Below the pieces are notes generated by a model. That model was given only the letters and a program-made list of their open reading frames with translations. It did no database searches and was not told the origin of the DNA. The translations under genes and the position numbers were made by a program. From Phoenix dactylifera (Eukaryota > Streptophyta > Magnoliopsida > Arecales > Arecaceae), in NCBI RefSeq assembly GCF_009389715.1, contig NC_052399.1:6140585-6204584 (forward strand): 64,000 nucleotides of DNA, written 5' to 3'. Positions 1 to 19,300 of this stretch are shown here, piece after piece (position 1 is the first letter of the stretch; the number at the start of each line of letters is the position of its first letter).

Positions 1-9290
<9,290 letters not shown>

Positions 9291-9356
9291 CTTCTCTCCC
9301 TCTCCTCTTCCCGATCCAAACGCATGCGCTCAATTGCCCAGTCGATGGGCGAAACC

Positions 9357-9387
<31 letters not shown>

Positions 9388-9640
9388 AAAAATTTGAAAG
9401 GAAATCAACCAGTCTTTGTTCCCCGATCGCGATAAGGAATCGAAACCCTCGATCGGAGAGGAGATCGATGGGAGAATTAGGGTTTTTTTGAATGGGAATG
9501 GGGGTTTCGTAGGGTTTGACGAGGGGAGAAAAGAGGGGAAGAAGGGAGAAGAGAGGAGAACAGGGGAAGAGAGAGGCGGTGGGGGTACGTCTAGATTGAA
9601 GGTGGGCGGATGGGAAATTCTCAGGTGAATCAAGATTCGG
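9291..9640 (-). promoter_or_regulatory. VPS4 5' UTR and proximal promoter region
   Basis: Sequence upstream of the VPS4 start codon. Read on the minus strand it is pyrimidine-rich (CCTCTTC tracts at 9520-9580) and leads into the ATG at 9290. It contains a striking homopolymer pair, 23 C then 15 A on the plus strand (9355-9392), which becomes T15-G23 in the transcript if this is 5' UTR. I see no confident TATA box. The length and position of the transcript start are inferred. Confidence 0.5.
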
Positions 9641-9664
9641 TTACCGCGTTATGAAAGCCACGCG

Positions 9665-10980
9665 AGATATATTTACGCATAACATTTATATGCGGCCAGA
9701 AAAAATAAACGATACTGGGCTCACGTTGTACGTCACGTTCATATAGAAACAATATGCGGATGCCGGTACCAAAAAAATATGAAGATGAAAGCCAAATGAA
9801 AATCAGTCGGCGCATAAAATGCTTTTGCTGACATGCTTCTACAAAAACAATTATGCGGAATGGGCATCTGGAACCATAGGGTGCATAAAATTCTTATGCA
9901 AGGAGTATCTATATAGAAACATTATGCGGATGCCGGTACCAAAACCAATGACGCATAATATTCTTATGGGGCTAAAATAGGCGTAGACGATATAATATCG
10001 GAACACTCGAACCGGAAGCGATGTACGCAAAATGAGAATCATTGGGCGCATAAAACTTCTTATGCGAGGAACGTTGTCCACATAGAAAAAATATGCAGAC
10101 ACTAGGCGCTGAAACCAGGGACGCATGACATCACTACGAGATTTCGTCCGCATAGAACATTATATGGATACAGAACGTGGGATCCATAAATTCTTATGCG
10201 GGAGAAAAATCTGCATATAAAATATAATATGCGGACCCTTCGACCTGAGCCAACGTGCGCATAAAAGTTATATACGGTTTCCCGTGCGCACAGAAACTAA
10301 TATGCAGACATCACAACATAAAAACTTTATGCGGGCGAAATATGCATAGGAAAAAAAAAGAGGACACCGGGCAAAATATCAGTCGCGTGCATAAAATTCT
10401 TATGCTCCCTTACGTCCACATAGAAAGTGTATGCGGAGAGGTTCTTGGAATCCATTGGGCGCATAAACATTCTTATGCAAGGAAAAAATGTCCACATAGA
10501 CAAAATATGCAGACACAAGGAGCCTGAACCCATGGGACGCACAAAATGTTTATGTGAATCGTCCGCATAGAAATAGTATGAGGGTACGTGGCAGACGCCG
10601 ACTTGCGCATAAATGTTATATGCGGTGTATGTCTGCATAGAAAGAACTATGCGGACATAGAAGTATAACACTTTTACTCACATAAAATGCTTATGCTCCC
10701 TTAGATCCACATAGAAAAGGTAATGAAAAAATTTCCGCATAGAAAAATATACAGAGACTAAGGCAGCTGTAATGCGTGGGGTGCATAAAATCTTATGCGG
10801 ATTTCGTCCGCATAGAAACAAACATAAGGACATCCTTGGTAATTTTTCGCGTATAAAATTCTTATACGGACACAATCGGCATAGAATACGTAATATGCGG
10901 ACATCTGAACCCTGAAGTCCCGACGCGCGTAAAATTCCTATGCGGAAGCAAGTCCGCATAGTAACAATATGGGAACGTCC
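9665..10980. repeat. Array of about 73-bp units, each with two palindromes (hairpin array)
   Basis: About 15 diverged units in direct orientation. Each unit has palindrome A, close to GCGCATAAAATTCTTATGCG, and palindrome B, close to GTCCGCATAGAAACAATATGCGGAC's arms (GTCCGCATA and TATGCGGAC). The spacer often reads like CACCGGGAGCCTGAACCCAT. The CGCATAGAA landmark recurs near 10081, 10153, 10288, 10418, 10494, 10563, 10634, 10708, 10809, 10880 and 10957, mostly 69-77 bp apart. Units left of 10000 are more degraded. The array starts just beyond the VPS4 promoter and ends where GC-rich unique sequence starts. I do not recognise a named family; long-TIR Mutator-like or foldback elements and a minisatellite are candidates. 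Confidence 0.8.
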
Positions 10981-10984
10981 GGGT

Positions 10985-11280
10985 ATGAGGTTCACGATTG
11001 GGGATGAGGAGCTTCCACGGTTGCAGCGCCGGCAGCACCTCCGCCCACCACGCCACCATCCTAAACTCGGGCAGGCACTGCCGGGGATCTCAATGACAGA
11101 GAGCTCCTCATAGTCTTCCGCCGCCGCGGGTTCCTCGTATCCCCCATCCCTATATTTAGGTCGCCGGCGACCCCATCCAGAGATCTTTCTCTACAGCACC
11201 TTCTTCGGCTTCCTTCCTCCGACTCCAATGCAGCGGGCGGAATATGGTTCTGGTGCCCTAACGCTTTCAGTGAGCCAAAA
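10985..11280. other. GC-rich possible gene fragment beside the hairpin array
   Basis: A sharp change from AT-rich repeats to GC-rich, coding-like sequence. On the minus strand one frame reads LPEFRMVAWWAEVLPALQPW (about 11090-11010) and a second frame reads EEPAAAEDYEELSVIEIPG just upstream of it, as if one old exon had been split between frames. On the plus strand a short open stretch starts at ATG 11229 (MQRAEYGSGALTLS) and meets a donor-like CA/GTGAGC. I do not recognise the parent gene. It could be a captured fragment carried by the neighbouring repeat, or the 5' UTR and first exon of a small plus-strand gene. Confidence 0.3.
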
Positions 11281-12470
11281 ATCTGGTTAGGTTTCTAAAT
11301 ATTGAAATGCCGTAGATCATCCTGTTTATATTTAACGCCATGTGTTCTGCATTTGGAGGATGACGTATAGATATGTTGACACCAATGACAACTCATCATT
11401 CTTATTAAATATAACGAGAGGTCAACTACATAAATCTAGATCTGGTCTGCTGCTTCATAAATCTTTTTCTGATTACCGCTGTATCTTGAGAAAAACCTGG
11501 AACCTTAGGTTTCTTATAAAATATATTTTTTTCTTCTGATTTTGTGTGATATCGAAATTATCTAAAACTGTTAAAAACCTTTCCCAAACAGCAACTTTCA
11601 TAAAATTCTGCAGATATTTTGGAAAATATTTTTACTAAAACTACATGACCAAACAGTACTTTAAGGTTGCTGATAAAAGTACTGCTGATCAGTATGATCA
11701 TCTACTAGCCTCTCAACACTGCAAGTCGGTTGTAGGAGTTACCTATAGAGATGAGGCTTCAGATGTCACCATTGTAAATCAGCTGGAATCAAGAGTTCAA
11801 AGTTACTAGAAGGATCTTCTTCTCCAAATCTTGTCAATTAATCCATGTAGTGAGAATTTTGAATTGGAGATATAAATTATTTATCAATGAACCCATAATT
11901 TTCTATTCTAGTTAATATTTAACAACGTCAGTAACTTTGCTTCATCATATTGGACCAAAAAGATGTTTAATTATTTTATGTAATTGTAGATCTCTTAAAA
12001 GCTCTAATTACAATTGAAGTTTCTTGAGGAAAGAAAACTTTGTCCAGAATCTTAAGAAAAATAGTTCGGTGGCTTTATTTCCTAATATTAACTGGAGTAA
12101 AGTTCGCGCATAAACAATATGATCGGTTATAGAATCAAAGTTTTACACTATGAATCTTTGTTTTGCTAGTCATCTCATCTTAACCTTCTCAATCTTCTCA
12201 ATATCATTTTTGTGCTTTTGGAGCTAACTTCAATGAAGTTTTGTGCTTCTCTTTCAATCAGATCTAATAGTTTCAAAATCCACTGACTTGGCTTGGACCT
12301 GTATTTTAATTTGTCATCCATCAGCTCTTTGAATTCTAACACTCTAATAAGGATATGGTTGTATGCTGTATTTGTTTTATCACTTGGCTTTACCATATAT
12401 TAGAGTTTTACAGAACTATATTTTGTGTTTTTTACTGTCCAACTTGATTGAAGCCTATTTTATTTGCACA
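11281..12470. other. AT-rich non-coding stretch
   Basis: No gene, RNA or clear transposon is visible. Only short chance ORFs occur. If 11229 begins a gene, this would be its first intron. Confidence 0.4.
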
Positions 12471-12473
12471 GTT

Positions 12474-12852
12474 AGTGTTGGTTCTTGTTCAGACAATCCC
12501 GGTAATTTCGTGCTTAACTTCTTTAACTTGTGGAAATGGCAAAGGTTGCGAGCTTGATGTTATAGTAACTAAATCTTTACCTTTCATCATTAACCATTAT
12601 CACAGTAATACGTAATCAAATTCTACAACTTTCCATGCAGAAAATTTATACAAGATGATAATGAAGGAGATGGAAGATGTGTCTCTTGTATTTCATATAT
12701 CTCCTACTCAGCATGGGATTTGATCTTTCTTACAGAGATTGTAGCTTCACTCTTGAGATGGCTAAGACATATGGCAGTTTGGCTGCGGCGAAATGCTACT
12801 CCTCAGTCCTGTTTAACCTTTTCGGAACTCTGCAATATCTCTCAGTTAGGCT
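12474..12852 (+). CDS. Two weak candidate exons, unknown product
   Basis: After a pyrimidine/AG acceptor near 12471 an open frame reads SVGSCSDNPGNFVLNFFNLW and ends at a donor-like AG/GTTGCG near 12544. After a second acceptor (ATGCAG near 12640) the frame continues in phase as KFIQDDNEGDGRCVSCISYI, then a hydrophobic stretch (IFLTEIVASLLRWLRHMAVW), and stops at TAA about 12852. The in-phase join and the 65-codon open second segment are the only support, and a 1-in-3 phase match is weak. I recognise no family. An unassigned upstream exon or a decayed gene are alternatives. Confidence 0.25.
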
Positions 12853-12859
12853 AACCGCA

Positions 12860-13195
12860 AGCCTTCGGAACCAACCAGAATTGGATTTCTAGAGCATGCA
12901 CTACTTGTCGATTTTTGAGGTCGTCATGGGTTTAATTACTTGTTATTGAGATGCTTTATTGGCGTTCAGCTATATTGTTGAACTAGGGTTAGTATTTTCA
13001 GGTATGTGTTCCAGGTCCTAGATACCATATGTCATATTTTGTGTTCTGGTTTTTGGTTCATCTTATCTATTACTTAGATCTCGACATATATGATTTGATG
13101 TTTCGTGGAATGCTTATATACATTTGATATTACATATTTTAAATTATTGAATGATGCTTTTCTTTTTCAATTTTAGTCCTAAGCATGTTCGCCGT
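12860..13195. other. AT-rich intergenic sequence
   Basis: Nothing recognisable: AT-rich, no ORF of note, no terminal repeats seen. Confidence 0.4.
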
Positions 13196-13196
13196 A

Positions 13197-13372
13197 TTGG
13201 TCCGAATTGGGTGGTATGGAGTATACCGTACTATACCAGTTCGGTATCGGTACCCGGTACGGATGGCATACTGATATTTGGTATATCAAAAAAAATTCCG
13301 TACCATACCGTACTGACACCGTACTAGTGTAGCACCGGTAGAAGTCCGATATCGAGATAATGAACCTTGGTC
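13197..13372. repeat. (GTACCG)n foldback-like element, copy 2 (decayed)
   Basis: Begins with GTTCGCCGTATTGG and ends with ATGAACCTTGG, the same kind of ends as the other copies. The interior alternates GGTATGG, GTACCGTAC and ATACCGTACT, that is, the hexamer with many CG to TG/CA changes. Shorter and more AT-rich than copy 1, so probably older. Confidence 0.6.
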
Positions 13373-13563
13373 CTAAAAGTGCATATCCTATGTATCTAAG
13401 TTGGTTCTCTTTTTTAACCCATACATATTATATACTTGTGGAATCTCAAGTTGAAACTTTACAACTTCCCTGCTGCACACATTTTCTTAGGGGAAACCAA
13501 TCAGTGGTCCACTACTGATCACAGTATCAATAGTCTGGTCCACTACTTATCCAATAGAATTAA

Positions 13564-14461
13564 GGGCCCGTTTGGTCCTAGAAATATGATTCCTGGAAAG
13601 AAGATTCTTAGGGCTCGTTTAGTTCGCGGGAAGCATTTTCCCTCCTAGGAATACGATTCCTGGAAAACATATTCCTAGGAAGAGGATGCCTAGGAAAGTA
13701 CTTTTAGCATGTTTGGTTGACCATAGAAAAATGATAAATTTCCAAAATGCTTATATTTGGTTGACCATCCACTTTCCTGAGAAAGTTATGTATAATTCCT
13801 ATTATACCCTTAATAAAAATTAGGTCTTTAATGCATCTTTAATGCTGAAGGGCTTTTTTGGGAAAAAAAATTAAAAATGGAGTGATTCCTGCCTCATGGA
13901 AAAGAAATTTTCCCATGTTTCTCATGGAAAAGACTTTTCCATGAAATGTGGGAATCATATTCCCATGGGAATACAACTTTCCTATCTCTCTTCTTTGAAA
14001 ACTCTAACTAAATAAGAAGCATCTCATTACTTTCCCGTTGACCACACTTTCCTCCCTTCTTTTCCAGCGAACCAAACGAGCTCTTAGGAAGAGAATGCTT
14101 GGGAATGTACTTTTGGCATGTTTGGTTAAACATGGAAAAGTGACAGATTTCTAGAGAGCTTATGTTTGGTTGACCATCCACTTTTCTGAAAAATATATAT
14201 ATAATTCCTTTTATACCCTTAATAAAAATTAGGTCTTTAGTGTCTTTTTAATACTGAAAGGCTTTTTTGGAAAAAAATAAAGATGGAGTGATTCCCGCCT
14301 CATGGGAAAGACTTTCCTATAAAATGTGGGAATCATATTTCCATGAGAATACAACTTTTCCAACTCTCTCCTTTGAAAACTCCAACCAAACAAGAAGCAT
14401 CTCATTACTTTTCCGTTGACCACATTTTTTCCCCTTCTTTTTCCGTAAACCAAATGAGCCT
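13564..14461. mobile_element. Outer Tourist-like MITE, interrupted by a second copy
   Basis: The left end GGGCCCGTTTGGT and right end AACCAAATGAGCCT form terminal inverted repeats, with TAA at both flanks (13561-13563 and 14462-14464). The body (after removing the inner element) contains the same landmarks as the inner copy, including ACCCTTAATAAAAATTAGGT, a GGAGTGATTCC segment and a TCCGTTGACCACA block near the right end. No ORF; a non-autonomous PIF/Harbinger-type element. Confidence 0.75.
13611..14083. mobile_element. Inner Tourist-like MITE nested in a relative
   Basis: A 473-bp element with ends GGGCTCGTTTAGTTCGC and GCGAACCAAACGAGCTC, flanked by TTA on both sides (13608-13610 and 14084-14086). 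It sits about 45 bp inside the outer element. Its interior repeats the outer element's sequence in order and in the same orientation (GTTGACCATCCACTTT, CTTAATAAAAATTAGGTC, GGAGTGATTCC), so both belong to one family. It inserted after the outer copy. Confidence 0.8.
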
Positions 14462-14507
14462 TAAAGGATTTCGCCATGGCTTTTGCCATGAGTTGCATCT
14501 ATACTAG

Positions 14508-14660
14508 GGCCGTGTAATCTTCCTGGTTATTTTTGTTTGGTTGGTAGGGGAGACTGATAATTATTATTCTGTTAAAAATAAATGGCTGTAGGTCAGTCCA
14601 ACCAACCAAATAAGTTTATTGGATAATAAGATTCCTTATCTTGATAATACCTATTAGCAT
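14508..14660. mobile_element. Possible small MITE
   Basis: The arms around GTTATTTTTGTTTGGTTGG and its approximate inverse CCAACCAAATAAG..ATAAGATT give an imperfect inverted repeat of roughly 30 bp around a short AT-rich centre. The ends and target duplication are not clear, so this is tentative. Confidence 0.3.
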
Positions 14661-16240
14661 ATGACACTTCAGTTTCAGGTAGTGCAACAAGTTGACACAA
14701 TCGCCCATGAGGTCGAAAAACTTATGAGAGGAGAGTGGGGAGGTTATAGCTAAGAGCCTCTCTACCAAAGTCTGTTCTAAGTTGACATGATTGCCGGCAA
14801 ACTTTAACCTCCTTTCGCAGCCCCAAGTTCTTTAAATCAGTTTGATAGAACAACACCTTTACCATCCAATAGCAGCTGGATCAAACTTTTCTTGGTGCTA
14901 ACCATACACCCTCATGAATACTGCTTGTTCTTCTAGCATAAACATCAGGATCTTAGCCTTTCAACCTTGTATACAGGACCAGTATCCTGGAAAATTGCTG
15001 TTGCTGCGGCCATGGCCAAATCTATCCACATCTCTCCAGCGATTCCATGGAAATATTCATCACCTTGCTATTTCTCTTCTTGAATCCCCAACTGCATAGC
15101 AAAAGAAACCTTTGCCTTTTGTTGTGGGGTAGAACTGTAGAAAGAGAGGCCAAAAGGCTTGGAAGCTACACAATCTTGCAACACAAGCAGGCTGATATTA
15201 AAGGAGCTTAGCTCCCTTAAAGCAGACTAAATCCAACTCTTTCTATCTCAAGTTGATCAGATTACTTGTACATCCACTTACTGGAGGTTTGCAAGTTCTG
15301 CTAAAGCTTCTTACCGGTCGAAGATTCTTACAGTACTCTTTGAATAATTTTCCTGCACCGCCTTTGTTCGATATAGCAATTAAGCCGTCTGCTTCCAAAC
15401 TATTAATATAGTGTTGCATACTTGCATTAACTTCCCAGTCTTCAGCCGATGAAAATATTCAGGAGTTGAATCTTCTCTGATCCGTTTACATCTTGCCCCC
15501 AGTTCTGGTGCTTCCATGAGGTTCTGTCTTGCCATGTTAATGCATTTATTCTGATTGGTATTTCTAAGTTTTTTTTCCCCACATGAACTAGTTAAAATTA
15601 ATGAAAAATAAATGGAAAATTCACTCAAGAAGCACCATGGTCTAGTCTGGGTGGTGTAACCGTTAAATTATCAGCCTGCAGTTTATTAGGTCGCGCAGCA
15701 TATGACAATTAATCTCCATGTCTGACCCAAAGAAAACATTCATTACAGCAAGCATGAGTCCACAAAGATCCAATAACAAGATATCGTGAGACGAGGTCAA
15801 GAACCTTGACAGAGGAATTGTTAAACAAGGTTACAATGATTCTGGAACATTCATAAAGTAGACCAAATCATACAGCACTTGCAATGATATATAACCAGTT
15901 GACTGCTTTTTTCTTAACATTTTTTGCGCTGAATTTAAATTCACAAAGGGACATGAGAATTGATACCTAGTTAATGAGGTAGTGAAATATAAAGATTTTT
16001 CTTTGCAGGAAAACTTGACTTGAAGATTCAGCCTGATTTAACTGTTTTATTGTTATATGTGTTCTAGAAAAATAAGAGGACAGATTTTCTTTAAAATTGT
16101 GCAGAGCATGTAAAACTGGGTATTATAATATAGGTTCAAAAGTTCACATCTTTTATCAATTTTTGTTAACATGCAGAAATCATTCTGTGTTCCAGATAGG
16201 CACATTATGTGATTGAAGGATGTTGACTTGGTCACCCTGG
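14661..16240. other. Intergenic sequence and 3' flank of the ARM-like gene
   Basis: AT-rich, with only short ORFs and no recognisable family, RNA or terminal repeats. The part nearest 16322 is probably 3' UTR and termination region of the minus-strand ARM-like gene. Confidence 0.4.

Positions 16241-16244
<4 letters not shown>

Positions 16245-16320
<76 letters not shown>
16245..16320. repeat. Compound microsatellite (CT)n(AT)n
   Basis: A CT-dinucleotide run (16245-16274) passes directly into an AT-dinucleotide run (16275-16320). It lies immediately beyond the stop codon of the ARM-like gene, so it is probably transcribed within its 3' UTR. Confidence 0.95.
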
Positions 16321-16322
<2 letters not shown>

Positions 16323-19300
16323 TTATGAGCTGTCAACCTCCGAATCAATATCGTCTCTATCCTCTGCCTGAGAATTTTGGTTCATCATAAACCTCAAACA
16401 ATCACCCTCTTCAAGCTCCCATTGCTGCTTCAGTTCATCGATGGCTTTGGATGCAGCAGCTGCAACAGCAGGGTTGCTATCTTGGGCCAGTCTCTATGTA
16501 AAGAACCAAAAAACGTCATTAGTTTTTTTCCTTGATGTCGCATATAGAAATAATAAGCACTTACTTGTAATGCCCCCATGCCAGCATTTCCAAGAATCCA
16601 CATGGATGGGGCTGCTGCTAGTGCATTTGCTAGAGCTTGCCTACAAATAAATAACATGCACATGAATGTCAGTCATTGCAACTTATCCTCAAGAATTAAG
16701 GCTTTGGTTGCATCCTTTCTTTTTCTTTCATCAATGAAATGGTGGTGATTTTGTCACCTTCGATTAAACAAAAGGGAAGAAGAAAGCCAATGACACGTAT
16801 AGGTAAAAATTTTGTATTAAGAAGCAAATTTCTATCTAACAAGATCAAGGTAAACTGCAATGGTTGTAGTATAGTGATATTCTGTTTCTGCAAAACATGT
16901 ATTAAATTATTTTGAATAGTAATTTGGTCATATATTTGTCAACATATTTTATATTTATGGTTAGAATAAAATTCAGACAACCAAACTTTGCGAGGAACCT
17001 AAAGTTAATGAATATAGTGAGAGTTGAACTTTACTGTTATGTTACAAGGTATGAAAATCTTTATTGTTTGCATTTTATGTGCAATGAAATTGCTAATTGC
17101 ACCAATAGTTGCTCCTCATGTTTCATAGGTGAACTCCAAAGCAAACAAAGTAACAGATTGCTAATTATACTAATGCTATGGCAAGGAAAGACATTTACTA
17201 GAATACAATTGCACCTATCTTTTAATATTTTATAGCATTCATGATAAATAAGTAGCGAACTACTTGTTGTTCTCTGGCATCATTGAGGTAATACAGACAA
17301 ACTGACAGACACTGGATAAAATTTCACACATGGCTTTCATATGATTTGTAACTTACACATCAAATATTAAGATGTGCCTGTATAATTTCCAAGGCAAACT
17401 TTTCCAAAACCATTATATCAAGGCAAATTATTTATTATCTAACATTAAATCATCATAAAGAACTTTACCAGAATACAACTGTGCAGTAATCTATCTTTAG
17501 TATTTTAAAACATCTGCAAATTAAAATATGGTGAACTCTTTGCTCTTCTCTGGTCTGAACTCCAAACAGAATGTGAAATAACTGACCCTGGATAAAGTTT
17601 GGAGAGTTATTCTCATGGGGGTTTGAACTATCTTATGTATCTTGTATTTGGAAAGTACAAGTTGTAGTTCAGTATATATTTCCAGACTAAGGATATCATG
17701 GAAAAGTTGTTACGATGCGATATTAAATGAAAAGAAAGGACAATTAATCCTGTTGGCTGAGAAGTTTTAGAATTATGGATCTTTGTGTTTTCACATATCC
17801 AATTATTCAATCAAAACAGATGACAGGAGGATGACTTTTGATTGATTGATTGATTTAAGGATAATAGCCCCATAAAAGTAAAAAGCAACATACCTTGTAT
17901 TAACATCAGGAGAACTTGAACATTCAGCCAACAATGAGACACTACCCTTCCCATCCATTGCATCAAGATCAATAAGAGTTGCTACTAGCAATTCAAGCTT
18001 CCAGTATGAAAACCAAAATCGAGAAAATAAGCAAACGAAGAAACTACAAACAAAACATAAATATTGGCCATATTAGAAAAAATCACAGGAATGCACCTCC
18101 TCAGGATTGGTGTAGTCAATCCCATCTGCTTCAGACAAGGCAGATGCCATGCTCCAGTATGCTTCCTAAATATCAATGAGAGAAGCATGTTCACTGTGAA
18201 TTTAATATAATAAATCAAATAAACAATGAACACATTAAACTAGAAGACACCTCTATGGCAGTAATACGATCAGTAGAGACCTCCCTGGCAAAGAGATCAA
18301 GAGCTTTTCCATTCTTCTCGAGTGTAATAAAACCCATCATATCATTAACAGAGAAAGAACCTTGCTTTGGAGGCCTAGAAAATGTAATTTCATCTTTTAA
18401 GTAATAAATAGTATATACACAGCAGATATGCCAAGGAGAGCAAGGAGAGACTGCGAAACCTTTCATCACAAAGAAGTATAAATTCATTCCAAGTCATGAA
18501 TTAGAGTCTACTTGGCCTTGGAATATAATTTTTTAACACAGATAAAACCCAAGAAGTCAAAGAGCTTACCGCTGGTGTAACTTGTTCACCATCATGTCAT
18601 GGATGTTCCTAACAAACTGCAATGCCCCCGACCCCCCACGCCCCGAAAGAAAAGGTTAATGCATAATCTAAAGAAACTTACTATTTCTAAGTATTCAATA
18701 CAATATTTACTGAATGGGTTTTGATTTTGAAAAGTGCCTTAAGATTTTTGGGCATATGGATATCATAGACATCTTCCTCCTAAGCTTGGAACCAAAATTT
18801 GCTATTAATTATATGAAAATAATTGCAACTCTAAGGTTTCCAACTTAAAGGTTGAACAAATAATGCTGGTCTATGTGGACCATATCAAGTATATAATAAC
18901 GGCAATCAACAATAACAACAAATGAAGCACCAACAGTTAGAAAGTATTAGTAATATATATTAGATAACATCTCTGCTAAAACTTGAATGTTAAAGCCATC
19001 AGTTGATGCTAAATTGGGCATGATATGGACCATTGAATGCTAATAACTGACTCCAGCACTAAATCATCATATTGGATCTACTAGAATCAGACTGAGTATG
19101 TCTTCTACCTTCAGAGCCATAAATGCATCTTCCATGGCACGTCGCCTGACAACAAAGTCAGCTCGCCGCAAGTCAGCCTGGCAATAGATTAAAAATTGTT
19201 GAGCAATGCACACAAATCAAGTGCCAATGATTGTGAGCTCAGTTGCTTGGCACCTCTCCCCTAAGGGTTTGCCCTTGGAGGAGGTCCAAGGTTTAACTCC

